Positions 14,269 through 23,691 are shown, counted from the stretch's first letter. The stretch is 24,614 bases of DNA from Flavobacteriales bacterium (GCA_947460225.1 CANHHI010000007.1:1-24614); one strand, 5' to 3'. Notes: generated by a model from the sequence alone, not told the origin. Program-made: numbers and translations.

Positions 14269-15627
14269 CTAAGAAATCCCGTGCATCAATTTTTGAACTT
14301 TTTTAGTAATGAGGAGCATGACAATACCTGCAAAGATAGCAAATATAGAAAGCAACATGAATACAGATTGTGCACCTAGTGTTTCCACGTATCCTGATAC
14401 GACACCGCCCAGCAAATGCGCCACAGCACTTGCCAAAAACCAAACGCCCATAAAGAAAGATACCATGCGTGCTGGGGATAATTTACTCACCACAGACAAG
14501 CCCACGGGAGATAAACACAATTCGCCCAAAGTGTGCGCTAGATAGGTAAAAATCATCCACAGATAATGTGCTTTAATATCGGGGTTGGTATTGTCTCCAC
14601 CACGCTGGGCAATAGCACCTAGCATAAATATAAACCCAACGCCTAACAAAATTAAGCCCATGCCCATTTTGGTGGGTGTGCTAATTTGCGCACCTTTTCG
14701 TGTTGTCCAAAACCAGCCAATAACTGGTGCCAAACTCACCACAAAAAACGCATTGATGGATTGAAACCAAGCGGTTGGTATAGTCCAGTCGCCAATGGCA
14801 CGGTCAATGTATCGGTCGGTGTATAAAGTCATAGAGGCTCCCGCCTGTTCAAAACCTAACCAAAAGGCAATCGTGAACACCGAAAAAATAAAAATGGCTG
14901 TAATTCTATCTTTATCGGTTTTTGTCAAGGCACGGTCTTGTTTTTCTTGTGCTGTTAGGTTTTGTGGTTTTGCTACGAGCAAACCTTTATTGCCTAAAAA
15001 TTTCTGCGCTAGACTAATAAAAATAATTTGAGAGAGCAACATGCCTAAACCTGCCGCTAAAAAGCCATATTTGTAGCCAAAAGTTATGATTTCACCTGCT
15101 GCGGTTTTGGTGGTAAAATAATCTTCGGCGATGTAACCAATAATCAAAGGTGCAATTAAAGCGCCTAAGTTTACCCCCATGTAAAAAATAGAAAAAGCGG
15201 CGTCTTTTCTGGTATCATTGGGTTCATAGAGCTCCCCGACAATACTTGAAATATTGGGTTTAAAAAAGCCATTGCCCAAAGCCAAAAAAGCGATGCCAAT
15301 CCATAATCCCGTGATGTTATTCATTGCAAATAAAGAAAATTGCCCGAGCATCATCAAGAAACCGCCTATCATCACGGCGTTTCGTTTCCCTAAATAATTA
15401 TCTGCAAGGTAGCCGCCTAGCATGGGTGTTGCGTATAGAATTCCTGCAAATATGCCGTATATGTAAGATGCGTTTTCGGCGGCAATGCCCAAACCGCCTT
15501 CTATAATAGATTTGGTAAGGTATAAAATCAATATGCCACGCATGCCGTAATAACTAAAACGTTCCCACATTTCTACGGCAAACAGCATGTATAAGGCTTT
15601 GGGGTGTTTTTTTTGTAGTTCAGTCAT
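14269..15627 (-). CDS. Proton-dependent oligopeptide transporter (POT/PTR2 family)
   Basis: Inner-membrane symporter importing di- and tripeptides with protons. 452 residues, about 12-14 helices. Family signatures: EMWERFSYYGMRGILILYL (residues 19-37; the E..ERF.YYG motif contains the proton-coupling Glu) and FSIFYMGVNLGALIAPLI. GYLADNYLGKR is the MFS loop 2-3 motif. It lies 11 bases after the dipeptidyl peptidase gene, whose products it can take up. A hairpin follows the stop. Confidence 0.95.
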   Translation of the reverse strand: MTELQKKHPKALYMLFAVEMWERFSYYGMRGILILYLTKSIIEGGLGIAAENASYIYGIFAGILYATPMLGGYLADNYLGKRNAVMIGGFLMMLGQFSLFAMNNITGLWIGIAFLALGNGFFKPNISSIVGELYEPNDTRKDAAFSIFYMGVNLGALIAPLIIGYIAEDYFTTKTAAGEIITFGYKYGFLAAGLGMLLSQIIFISLAQKFLGNKGLLVAKPQNLTAQEKQDRALTKTDKDRITAIFIFSVFTIAFWLGFEQAGASMTLYTDRYIDRAIGDWTIPTAWFQSINAFFVVSLAPVIGWFWTTRKGAQISTPTKMGMGLILLGVGFIFMLGAIAQRGGDNTNPDIKAHYLWMIFTYLAHTLGELCLSPVGLSVVSKLSPARMVSFFMGVWFLASAVAHLLGGVVSGYVETLGAQSVFMLLSIFAIFAGIVMLLITKKVQKLMHGIS

Positions 15628-15638
15628 ATAGTTTTTGA

Positions 15639-17804
15639 TTATAAGTTATTTAATATAAATTGTGTCATTTTTTCGTAGAGGTGGTCACTGGTAGGCTTTC
15701 CTTTGATGCTGTGGTTTTTATTGGGATAAATAAAATGCTCAAAAGGTTTATTTGCCTCTATCAGTGCTGTTGTCAAATCCATGGTGTTGTGAATATGCAC
15801 GTTGTCATCAGCACTGCCGTGTATGAGCAAGTATTTCCCTTGTAATTTTTGTGCCAAATCCACAGGATTGTTTTCTGCATAGCCTTTTGCATTGAGCTCT
15901 GGGGTTTGCATGTAGCGTTCGGTGTAAATGCTGTCGTAGTGTTTCCAGTGTGTAATGGGTGCCACAGCAATGGCAGTTTTAAATACGTCCGCACCCTGTA
16001 AAATACACAAGCTAGACATATAGCCCCCAAAACTCCAACCAAAAACACCTATTCTGGTTTTGTCCACATAAGCTAACGAAGACATGTATTTGGCGGCTTG
16101 AATTTGGTCTATGGTTTCGTAATAGCCAAGTTTTTTGTAAGTAACTTTTTTAAAGGCTTCCCCACGATGCCCAGTGCCTCTGCCGTCCACCGACACAACA
16201 ATGTAGCCTTTCTGCGCCAAAAGCTGAAACCATAAGCCATTTTCCTTTTGCCAATGATTTAACACCGTGTTGACGCCTGGACCGCCATACACATAAAAAA
16301 GCACGGGATATTTTTTTTGCGCATCAAAGTTTGCGGGTTTTAGTATCCACGCATTTAAATTGACTTTGTCTTCCGTTTTTATGGTAAAAAACTCAAATTT
16401 GCTCAAGTTCAATTTACTTAAACTATCTTGTAAATTTTGATTGCTGTGCAAGGTTCTCACTAAATTTCCAGCAGCGTCTTTGAGGCTAACACTTATAGGC
16501 TCGTTGATATTGCTGTATGTATCTATAAAAAACTGATTTTTTGCACTAAACATCACCTTGTGCTCGCCGAGTTCAGGTGTTATTTTCTCGTGTTTTCCAG
16601 TTTTTAAATTTAATTTATACAAAAGCGTATGTGACGCACCTGACTCGTGGCTGGTGAAATACAATATTTGTTTTTCTTCATCTAAGCTGACTATTTCTGA
16701 TACGTCAAAATTTCCCTGCAAAATAGGCTTTACATTTTTGCCTTTTTCATCCAGTTTAAAAATGTTGTTATACCCCAAGTTCTCGGAGGTAAAAACCAAA
16801 CTATTGTCTGCTAAAAACAGATATGACGCATTTTCAACACCTACATAAGTATTGCTTTTTTCTTGAAAAAACACCTTTGCGTCTAATTTATCTTCTTGTG
16901 GATTTGCACGCAAAAAACTCAGCGTATTTTGCAAGCGATTCAAATGCAAAAATACCAATTGATTTTTTTTATCCCAAAACATATTTGGCATATAGCTTTC
17001 TGTTATACCCGCAACATTGGAAGGCATTTGTACAACTTTGTTTTGCGCCGTTTGCACATCATAAACCGCAAGGCTAACTTCGGCGTTTTTTTCGCCTGCT
17101 TTTGGATATTTAAAGCTGTAATACTTGTTGTACCAAGTGCCAAACATTTCTACATGGAAAACATTTACTGCACTTTCGTTGATTTTATAATACGCAATAT
17201 ATTTACTGTTATCAGACCAGAAAAACCCTTGTTTTAATGAAAACTCTTCTTCATAAACCCAGTCTAGTCCGCCGTTGATGATTTCATTCCATTTGCCATC
17301 GGTTGTGATGGCTGTTTCTTGCTTGGCATCGCTTATAAACATATTGTTGTTGCGCATAAAAGCAATGTGCGTACCCGATGGAGAAAATTTTGCCAAATTT
17401 ATTTTACCCAAACCAAAATTGCTCAATGGTTTTAAGGTTTTTTCAGCTATGTTATACACATAATAAAAACCTTTTTTAGAATGGCGATAAATACTTTCCA
17501 ATTTTGTCGCCAAGAGTATTTGATTTTCATCTGCGCTTAATTCGTAGTCATCTACTGCAAGGGTATCGCTTTCAAAAATAATTTCTTTGAGCAAACCATC
17601 TTGGTAAGCGTATTTTCCAATGGAAACGCTTGCAGATTCTTTGCTGAGCAAAGTATAATGCAAACCATCATTTGTGCTTTTACCGATTTTAGGCAATTTT
17701 TGTTTATACTTTTCGTTTAGAAAAATATCGGTGTTGTTTATGCTGTCTTGTGCCTGTGAAATGCTGAGCAAACAAAGGCTGATGATAGATAATATTTTTT
17801 TCAT
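15639..17804 (-). CDS. Dipeptidyl peptidase IV (S9 family)
   Basis: 721 residues with a Sec signal peptide (MKKILSIISLCLLSISQAQ), so periplasmic or surface. Residues about 60-480 are the beta-propeller; DWVYEEEF (about 179-186) is the double-glutamate motif that binds the substrate N terminus in DPP IV. The alpha/beta hydrolase domain has the nucleophile in GWSFGGYMS (Ser591), Asp in HGSADDNVH (Asp666 or Asp667) and His in NKNHSIKG (about 697). It releases X-Pro or X-Ala dipeptides from peptide N termini. It forms an operon with the downstream POT transporter: peptide trimming and uptake together. No convincing TAnnTTTG box was seen upstream. Confidence 0.95.
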   Translation of the reverse strand: MKKILSIISLCLLSISQAQDSINNTDIFLNEKYKQKLPKIGKSTNDGLHYTLLSKESASVSIGKYAYQDGLLKEIIFESDTLAVDDYELSADENQILLATKLESIYRHSKKGFYYVYNIAEKTLKPLSNFGLGKINLAKFSPSGTHIAFMRNNNMFISDAKQETAITTDGKWNEIINGGLDWVYEEEFSLKQGFFWSDNSKYIAYYKINESAVNVFHVEMFGTWYNKYYSFKYPKAGEKNAEVSLAVYDVQTAQNKVVQMPSNVAGITESYMPNMFWDKKNQLVFLHLNRLQNTLSFLRANPQEDKLDAKVFFQEKSNTYVGVENASYLFLADNSLVFTSENLGYNNIFKLDEKGKNVKPILQGNFDVSEIVSLDEEKQILYFTSHESGASHTLLYKLNLKTGKHEKITPELGEHKVMFSAKNQFFIDTYSNINEPISVSLKDAAGNLVRTLHSNQNLQDSLSKLNLSKFEFFTIKTEDKVNLNAWILKPANFDAQKKYPVLFYVYGGPGVNTVLNHWQKENGLWFQLLAQKGYIVVSVDGRGTGHRGEAFKKVTYKKLGYYETIDQIQAAKYMSSLAYVDKTRIGVFGWSFGGYMSSLCILQGADVFKTAIAVAPITHWKHYDSIYTERYMQTPELNAKGYAENNPVDLAQKLQGKYLLIHGSADDNVHIHNTMDLTTALIEANKPFEHFIYPNKNHSIKGKPTSDHLYEKMTQFILNNL

Positions 17805-17883
17805 TTGAATTTGTTTTATTGAAAAACAGTGCTAAGAAAAAACTTTTTTCCCTGTTTTCCAAATAAAAAATTAAAAACTTTTA

Positions 17884-17891
17884 TATCTTTG
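17884..17891 (+). promoter_or_regulatory. -7 box for the Wza-like gene
   Basis: TATCTTTG, 17 bases before the ATG. No TTG at the expected -33 distance. The region to the left is the divergent upstream region of dpp4. Confidence 0.55.
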
Positions 17892-17908
17892 TTTACAACT
17901 TAGTTCGT

Positions 17909-18670
17909 ATGAAAAATATTGTATTGCTCTTTTTGGCGTGTTTTGCTTTGTCTTGTAGGTCATACACCAATTTGCTCTTGCAAAGCAAAAAAGACGACAA
18001 ACAGGTTTTGGAAAAAGTGCCGCAAAACGTGCAAAAAGATTATGTGCTGTCGCCTTTTGATGAACTTGTGTTGCAACTTTTTACCAACAACGGTGTTGGA
18101 CTTGTGCAGGCGGGTGTGGATAAAAACGCAGTTTCTTTGAGTGCACAAAATTTTCAATATGATTTAGATGGAGAGGGTTTTGTGAAATTGCCTATACTCA
18201 AAAAAGTCAAGTTAGCTGGTTTGACTATTCAAGAGGCGGAAACTTTTTTGGAAAAATCTTATGCTGATTATTATGTGGAACCTTTTGTGAGTATTGCTGT
18301 AAAAAATAGACGGGTGCTTGTTTTTGCGGGGCGTTCTAGCATGGCTAAGGTGATAAATCTGCAAAACAACAACATGAGTCTTTTGGAATGTATTGCCCAA
18401 GCTGGGGGTGTTGTGGAGGAGGGCATTTCTAAGCAAGTGATGCTTTTGCGTCTGCAAAACGGCAAGCGCAAAGTCTATAAAATAGACTTATCTGACTTAG
18501 CTAGTAAAGATTTGATAGATATTGTGGTGCAAAATAATGATGTGATTTATATTCAGCCCTCAAACAAAATGAATTCTAGAGAAGTTGCCGTGCAGATTTC
18601 ACCTTATCTGAACATCGTGAGTATTTTATTAGGCATCACGACTACTACGCTTATTTTGTTGAAAAAATAA
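17909..18670 (+). CDS. Polysaccharide biosynthesis/export lipoprotein (Wza-like)
   Basis: 253 residues. MKNIVLLFLACFALSC is a lipoprotein signal with the acylated Cys at 16. It is followed by a polysaccharide-export domain (about 45-130, with YVLSPFDELVLQLF and YDLDGEGFVKLPILKKVKLAGLTIQEAE) and an SLBB-like domain (about 131-215, with VLVFAGRSS, LLECIAQAGGV and NNDVIYIQP). A membrane segment lies near 232-250 before a terminal KK, as in other Bacteroidota export proteins. Family members form outer-membrane export channels for capsule or exopolysaccharide. No polymerase, flippase or Wzc-like kinase lies beside it, so its partners are elsewhere. Confidence 0.88.
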   Translation: MKNIVLLFLACFALSCRSYTNLLLQSKKDDKQVLEKVPQNVQKDYVLSPFDELVLQLFTNNGVGLVQAGVDKNAVSLSAQNFQYDLDGEGFVKLPILKKVKLAGLTIQEAETFLEKSYADYYVEPFVSIAVKNRRVLVFAGRSSMAKVINLQNNNMSLLECIAQAGGVVEEGISKQVMLLRLQNGKRKVYKIDLSDLASKDLIDIVVQNNDVIYIQPSNKMNSREVAVQISPYLNIVSILLGITTTTLILLKK

Positions 18671-18695
18671 AAGTACAACATATCGCAAAAAGTGT

Positions 18696-18703
18696 TATAT
18701 TTG
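18696..18703 (+). promoter_or_regulatory. -7 box for gldE-gldD
   Basis: TATATTTG, 23 bases before the gldE ATG in the 56-base gap after the Wza-like gene. No TTG at the usual -33 distance. Confidence 0.5.
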
Positions 18704-18726
18704 TGCCATTCATTGGCTTGTAAAAT

Positions 18727-20004
18727 ATGTTACATTGGCTTGCACTTTTGTTGCCCACGCTTGTTTTGCTTTTTTTGTCCGCATTGGTTTCTGGGGCTGA
18801 GTCGGCGTTTTTTTCGCTCTCCCCAAACGATATAGACACCATTAAAAGCCAAAAAAGACGCAGTCATCAATTGGTTTTAGAACTTTTATTGGAGCCCAGT
18901 AGTCTTTTGGCTACCATTGTGGTGTTGAATAATTTTATCAACGTAACGCTTATTCTTTGGACTTCATATAGCTTGTATGCGCTTTTTCCTGTGCAGACCT
19001 ATAGCCCATGGTTGCTTTTTGTGCTTGAAATATTTGTGGTGGGCTCTTTGATTTTAATCGGTGGGGAAATTTTGCCGAAAATTTACGCTTTGCTTGTGCC
19101 CGTTCCCTTTGCAAGGAAAACAGTTTATGTGATTTACCCTGTGCGGAAAATTTTGCGCAGCACAGGCATTTTGTCTTTGTTTGTGTTTCTACAAGATTTT
19201 GTGGAAAAATATTTGAAAAACAAAGTCCATGATACCGTGGATTATTTGGAACAGGCACTCAAAATTACCTTAGACCAAGAAGACAAAACATTGCAATCTC
19301 AAGAAGAGCGAAAAATTCTGCAAGGTATTGTGCGTTTTGGGCAAACAGAAGTCAAACAAGTGATGTCCGCAAGGGCGCAAATGGTTACTTTGTCCATAGA
19401 AACGCCTTTTGATGTGCTTTTGGAAAAAATAATAGAGCATGGTTATTCACGCATACCTGTTTATAAAGAAAATTTAGACCATATAGCGGGCGTGATTTAT
19501 GCCAAAGATGTGTTGCCACATGTGCATGAAAAAAGTGATTTTCATTGGCAAAATTTACTCAGAAAACCGTTTTTTGTTCCTGAAAATAAAAAATTAGATG
19601 ATTTGCTGCGTGAATTTCAGGAGTCAAAAGTGCATTTGGCTTTGGTGGTTGATGAATATGGCGGTACGCAAGGTGTGATTACTTTGGAAGATATTATAGA
19701 AGAAATTGTGGGGGATATTTCCGATGAATTTGATGTGGAAGAAGTCAAATACACTAAAATCGGGGAAAATATGTATCTATTTGACGGGGCGACTTTGCTT
19801 TTGGATATTTACCGCATTTTGTCCGTTGATGACGCTGTTTTTGATGCGCATAGAGGGGAAGCGGAAACTTTGGCGGGTTTTATTTTAGAATTGACGGGAA
19901 AAATTCCTGCGAAAAACCAAGAAATTATTTTCAATAAATTTTCTTTTGTGATAGAATCTGCAGATGAAAAACGCATTAAACAAATTCGGGTAAAGGTTTT
20001 ATGA
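18727..20004 (+). CDS. gldE: Gliding motility-associated protein GldE (CNNM/CBS domain family)
   Basis: 425 residues. The N-terminal CNNM (DUF21) membrane domain has about four hydrophobic segments (FLSALVSGAESAFFSLSPNDI at 17-37 is its hallmark). Two CBS domains follow (about 205-320, with MSARAQMVTL, YSRIPVYKENLDHIAGVIY and DEYGGTQGVITLEDIIEEIVGD), then a CorC/HlyC C-terminal domain. The fold is shared with CorC/MpfA-type metal transporters, so the name GldE rests on its overlap (ATGA) with gldD, the known gliding pair. In flavobacteria GldE is linked to gliding and to the type IX secretion machinery. Confidence 0.9.
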   Translation: MLHWLALLLPTLVLLFLSALVSGAESAFFSLSPNDIDTIKSQKRRSHQLVLELLLEPSSLLATIVVLNNFINVTLILWTSYSLYALFPVQTYSPWLLFVLEIFVVGSLILIGGEILPKIYALLVPVPFARKTVYVIYPVRKILRSTGILSLFVFLQDFVEKYLKNKVHDTVDYLEQALKITLDQEDKTLQSQEERKILQGIVRFGQTEVKQVMSARAQMVTLSIETPFDVLLEKIIEHGYSRIPVYKENLDHIAGVIYAKDVLPHVHEKSDFHWQNLLRKPFFVPENKKLDDLLREFQESKVHLALVVDEYGGTQGVITLEDIIEEIVGDISDEFDVEEVKYTKIGENMYLFDGATLLLDIYRILSVDDAVFDAHRGEAETLAGFILELTGKIPAKNQEIIFNKFSFVIESADEKRIKQIRVKVL

Positions 20005-20564
20005 GGTATTCTTATTTATTGCTATTCTTTCTTTTTGCTTGTAAGGAAAACATCTACAATCCAATGCCTTATGGGTATTTGAGGCTAGATTTGCCAGAGG
20101 CTACTTATCAAATGTATGACACCGTACAGAAACCCTATCGTTTTGCATTTTCCAGTAGTGCCAAAATCATTGATAAGCCGAGTAAAAAAGCTGTTTTACA
20201 AGATATTTATTACCCGAACTTTCAGGCAAGTGTATATTTGACTTATCACAAAGTGGAAAATGAAGCGGAGTTAGAAAAATTGACAGAACACGCGTATAAA
20301 CTTGTTTATGACCATGCCAGCCAAGCTAAATCTATTGTGCAAGAGCCTATTGATGTGCCAGCGCATAAGGTTTATGGCATTTTGTATTTACTCAAAGGCA
20401 GTGTGGCAAGTTATATGCAGTTTTATGTAACTGATAGCAATAAAAATTTTATGCGTGGGGCTTTGTATTTTAATGCCCATACACAGTGGGATTCTCTGCA
20501 ACCTGTTGTGAAATTTTTAGAAAAAGACACAAAAAAAATGCTAGAAACTTTAGAGTGGAGGTAA
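20001..20564 (+). CDS. gldD: Gliding motility lipoprotein GldD
   Basis: 187 residues. MRYSYLLLFFLFAC is a lipoprotein signal, Cys14. The conserved opening of mature GldD, YNPMPYGYLRLDLPEATYQ, is clear, as is the C-terminal FMRGALYFNAHTQWDSLQPV. GldD is required for gliding and for function of the type IX secretion system in Flavobacterium johnsoniae, although its biochemical role is unknown. The ATG overlaps the gldE stop (ATGA), so the two are coupled. Confidence 0.93.
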   Translation: MRYSYLLLFFLFACKENIYNPMPYGYLRLDLPEATYQMYDTVQKPYRFAFSSSAKIIDKPSKKAVLQDIYYPNFQASVYLTYHKVENEAELEKLTEHAYKLVYDHASQAKSIVQEPIDVPAHKVYGILYLLKGSVASYMQFYVTDSNKNFMRGALYFNAHTQWDSLQPVVKFLEKDTKKMLETLEWR

Positions 20565-20571
20565 AATTTAC

Positions 20572-20579
20572 TATATTTG
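20572..20579 (+). promoter_or_regulatory. -7 box for yidC
   Basis: TATATTTG, 32 bases before the yidC ATG, in the short gap after gldD. No TTG at the usual -33 position. Confidence 0.5.
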
Positions 20580-20611
20580 CACAAGATAAAACCGTATAAT
20601 ACATTCAAAAC

Positions 20612-22369
20612 ATGGATAGAAAACAGATATTAGGCTTGGGGCTTATTGTAGCGATATTCACCCTTTTTCAGATATACTTTGCACCACCAAAAATAGAGCC
20701 AGAGACTTTGGAGGTAAGCACCCCTGCGCCAGTTGTAGAAAACAAGATGGAGATGTTGGCTGAAAATCCAATAGATACTAGTGTGTTGGCTTTGCAAGCA
20801 GAAACGATATTTTTAGAAAATGAAAAAATGCGTGTAGCCATTCATACGCAAGGGGCTTTTGTGGAACACGTTGTTTTGAAAAATCACAAAAAATATGTGA
20901 AGGGTTTGTCCAAAGAAGAATTCCCCTTGCTTACGCTTTTTGATGCCAAGGCAGGTGGATTGGTTTTCGAAAACTTGCAGGGTATTCCGCAAAGCCTTGA
21001 AACTGTCGTGTTTCAAAAAATAGACTCTTTAAGTAATGCTGGTAAACTCGTTTTGGAAGCGGTGCTTTCTGCGCAGTCTCGTGTGCGTTATACTTATTCT
21101 TTGCGAGCAGGGAGCAACCAATTGAGTTTGGAGTTGGATAGAATTGGCATGGAGCAAATGGCACGCATGGATAGCTTTTTTTGGAATTGGCAAATGCAGC
21201 CTTACAGCAATGAAAAAAGCAAAACTATGGAGCAGGCGGTTTCGTCTATTTTTTACAAACCTGTGAATGCCGATAGAGATTATTTGAGCGAAACCCGTTC
21301 GGATACGCATGAAATTCAAACAGCTTTGCAATGGGTGGACTTTAAAACGCAGTATTTTTCAGCATTTTTAATTGCCCAAACGCCTTTTGTGCAGGGCGGA
21401 ACTTTGAAGGTGGACGCTGACCACGAATACCAAGATGCCGAAAATCCATATTTAAAAATGTACCAAGCCAAATTGCATTTGGATGCTTTGCCGAGCCAAC
21501 GCTTTACGATGTATTTTGGTGAAAATGACTATCATGCTTTGGCAGATTTGGGTTATCAAGCGGAAAGTATTGTGAATTTTGGTTGGGGGATTGTGCGTTA
21601 TATTAACGAATATTTCGTGGTTTATGTGTTTGATTTTTTGGTGGACAGAATGCCTTTGGTGCTTGCCTTGCTTTTGCTTACTTTGGTGATGAAAACCTTG
21701 CTTTTTCCTTTGTATTATAAAAGCTATAAATCTTCGGCGACCATGCGTGTTTTGCGCCCAGAATTAGATGAATTGCAAAAAAAATATCCTAAATCTGAGG
21801 ATATGCTTAAAAAACAGCAAGCCCAAATGGAGCTTTACCGCAAAGCAGGGGTGAACCCGCTTGCAGGTTGTTTGCCGATGCTTATTCAAATGCCTATTTT
21901 ATTTGCCATGTTTAGGTTTTTCCCAAGCATGCCAGCTTTGCGCCAGCAAAGTTTTTTGTGGGCAGATGATTTGGCGGGTTACGATTCTGTGTATGAACTT
22001 GGGTTTAGCGTTCCACTTTACGGAGACCACGTAAGTTTGCTTACAATACTTTTGGCAATTTCTATGTTTTTTTATACACGCATGACCAGTTCAAGTATGC
22101 CACAGCAACAGGAAGGTATGCCAGATATGCGCTTTATGATGTATCTGTTTCCATTTATGTCTGTGTTTTTCTTCAATAACTTTTCTTCGGGATTGTCTTT
22201 GTATTACTTGGTTGCCAATGTGATTTCTATTGTGCAAATGGAGCTTGCTCGTCGTTTTTTGATTGATGAAAAAGCCATACGTGCAAATATAGAGGAAAAC
22301 AAGAAAAAACCAGTGAAAAAATCTAAATGGCAGGAGCGTTTGGAACAGTATCAAAATACTGCAAAGTAG
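20612..22369 (+). CDS. yidC: Membrane protein insertase YidC
   Basis: Inserts membrane proteins into the inner membrane, with or without SecYEG. 585 residues: an N-terminal anchor helix (about 6-23), a large periplasmic beta domain (about 60-320), then the five-helix core. The core contains LLTLVMKTLLFPLYYKSYKS, the cytoplasmic coiled-coil loop MRVLRPELDELQKKYPK, and NPLAGCLPMLIQMPILFAMF. The positively charged groove residue is Lys here (VMK) rather than the Arg of E. coli, as I recall for other Bacteroidota. It ends with a basic tail suited to ribosome binding. Confidence 0.97.
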   Translation: MDRKQILGLGLIVAIFTLFQIYFAPPKIEPETLEVSTPAPVVENKMEMLAENPIDTSVLALQAETIFLENEKMRVAIHTQGAFVEHVVLKNHKKYVKGLSKEEFPLLTLFDAKAGGLVFENLQGIPQSLETVVFQKIDSLSNAGKLVLEAVLSAQSRVRYTYSLRAGSNQLSLELDRIGMEQMARMDSFFWNWQMQPYSNEKSKTMEQAVSSIFYKPVNADRDYLSETRSDTHEIQTALQWVDFKTQYFSAFLIAQTPFVQGGTLKVDADHEYQDAENPYLKMYQAKLHLDALPSQRFTMYFGENDYHALADLGYQAESIVNFGWGIVRYINEYFVVYVFDFLVDRMPLVLALLLLTLVMKTLLFPLYYKSYKSSATMRVLRPELDELQKKYPKSEDMLKKQQAQMELYRKAGVNPLAGCLPMLIQMPILFAMFRFFPSMPALRQQSFLWADDLAGYDSVYELGFSVPLYGDHVSLLTILLAISMFFYTRMTSSSMPQQQEGMPDMRFMMYLFPFMSVFFFNNFSSGLSLYYLVANVISIVQMELARRFLIDEKAIRANIEENKKKPVKKSKWQERLEQYQNTAK

Positions 22370-22408
22370 CAAATTTATTGTTGTGTCATCACTTTAAATT
22401 TATATATC

Positions 22409-23098
22409 ATGCAAAATCCAATTATTGCGCCTTCTTTGCTTGCTGCTGACTTCTCGCAACTTCAAAAGGAATTTGCCATGATTAACGAAAGTCAGGCAGA
22501 GTGGTTGCACCTAGATGTCATGGACGGTGTTTTTGTGCCAAATATTTCGTTTTTCACCCCTGTTTTGCAGGCGGTTCAGCGTTATGTGAAGAAAAAACTG
22601 GATATGCATTTGATGATGGTGGAGCCTGAGAAGTTTATCAAACGTTGTTTTTACTTGGGAGCGAGTAGCGTTACGATTCACTATGAGGCATGTAATCATT
22701 TGCATGAAAATCTGTATTACATTCGCAGGGAGGGAGGTAGAGCAGGAGTAGCTATCAACCCACACACACCTGTGGACGTTTTGGAAGATGTTATTCAAAT
22801 GGTTGATTTGGTTTGTGTGATGAGTGTAAACCCTGGTTTCGGTGGGCAAGCGTTCATAGAAAACACCTACCACAAAGTAGAGCGTTTGAAGGAGATGATT
22901 CTCAGAAAACGTTCCAATGCTTTGATTCAAGTAGATGGCGGGGTGCAGCTGCAACATGTTCGCAAACTGGTGGAATCAGGCGCAGACGTGCTCGTGGCGG
23001 GTACAAGTGTTTTTGGGGAAGAAGACCCTTTGCATGCCATTCGTCAGATGCGTGATGTTGCCATTAAGGCATCTTTGGCGATGCACAATGTGAGATAG
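22409..23098 (+). CDS. rpe: Ribulose-phosphate 3-epimerase
   Basis: Interconverts ribulose 5-phosphate and xylulose 5-phosphate in the pentose phosphate pathway, cytoplasmic. 229 residues, a TIM barrel. Metal and catalytic residues are present: His34 and Asp36 in HLDVMDGVFVPN, HLMMVEPE with the second His, and Asp near 176 in VDGGV. The phosphate-binding loop is MSVNPGFGGQAFI. No promoter box was clear in the 39-base gap after yidC, so it may be co-transcribed. A strong terminator follows. Confidence 0.97.
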   Translation: MQNPIIAPSLLAADFSQLQKEFAMINESQAEWLHLDVMDGVFVPNISFFTPVLQAVQRYVKKKLDMHLMMVEPEKFIKRCFYLGASSVTIHYEACNHLHENLYYIRREGGRAGVAINPHTPVDVLEDVIQMVDLVCVMSVNPGFGGQAFIENTYHKVERLKEMILRKRSNALIQVDGGVQLQHVRKLVESGADVLVAGTSVFGEEDPLHAIRQMRDVAIKASLAMHNVR

Positions 23099-23119
23099 CA
23101 AGAGGGAGAAGAGACAGAT

Positions 23120-23144
23120 GCCACGCAATTTGCGTGGCGTTTTT
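23120..23144 (+). terminator. Intrinsic terminator after rpe
   Basis: GCCACGCA (23120-23127) pairs perfectly with TGCGTGGC (23131-23138) around an ATT loop, then GTTTTT. It starts 22 bases after the rpe stop. Confidence 0.93.
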
Positions 23145-23205
23145 CGTTTTATCTATTAGAAATGTTTTTGCAAGGCTGAATTTTATTATATTTCACAAAA
23201 AAATC

Positions 23206-23691
23206 ATGATAGGTTTTTTTAAATTTAGGATTATGCTATACTTTACGCAAATTATTCCCATAAAAACAAATGCCTTTATATTTGGTGCATGTGTTTTTTG
23301 TGCTTGTTTATTGGGGTTATTCAGTTATCCGAATATTTTAAAATCTACATTTTTTCATTTTTGTTTAATGGGCTTTTGTGTTTTGCCCATGCTCTTTTTT
23401 CGTTTAAAAACTACAATTATATTGGGCGCAATTCATTTTCGCATGGTTCCTTTTCATTGGAAAGAAAAAGTAATTAAAGTAGAAAATATTGCCAAATTAG
23501 ACTTGCAAACAGGTAATTTTTATTGGAAATTCTTGGGTTTTGGCATCAAATACAATGGTGAAGGTTGGGCGTATTTTTTAGCCAATGAAAAAATGTTGCA
23601 CATTACTTTGCGCAATGGAGAACACATTTGGCTTGGTTTGCCCAAACATGCAGATTTGTCAAGTATTCAACAAACAATATACAATTTATGA
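23206..23691 (+). CDS. Hypothetical two-TM protein with a PH-like C-terminal domain
   Basis: 161 residues, function unknown. Two hydrophobic segments (about 22-40 and 48-68) are followed by a basic, beta-rich domain with IAKLDLQTGNFYWKFLGFG, GWAYFLANEKMLHITLRNG and IWLGLPKHADLSSIQ. This layout resembles small bacterial PH-like membrane proteins that end in a 'KNGK..LIGTQKPEEL' stretch (from memory, not checked). The frame is open back to 23134, but that start lies inside the rpe terminator, so ATG 23206 (or 23233) is preferred. Its TGA overlaps the next ATG. No confident promoter; TATATTTC at 23187-23194 is a weak candidate. Confidence 0.6.
   Translation: MIGFFKFRIMLYFTQIIPIKTNAFIFGACVFCACLLGLFSYPNILKSTFFHFCLMGFCVLPMLFFRLKTTIILGAIHFRMVPFHWKEKVIKVENIAKLDLQTGNFYWKFLGFGIKYNGEGWAYFLANEKMLHITLRNGEHIWLGLPKHADLSSIQQTIYNL

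Noticed and set aside
16823..17237. Open frames on the + strand within dpp4
   Set aside because: They are shadows of a well-supported peptidase gene, with no family features.
22813..23055. 80-codon frame inside rpe
   Set aside because: It is an alternative frame of a conserved enzyme gene; its composition (many W, R, C) is typical of a shadow.
23134..23205. GTG start for the two-TM protein
   Set aside because: It lies within the rpe terminator stem; the ATG at 23206 is downstream of it.
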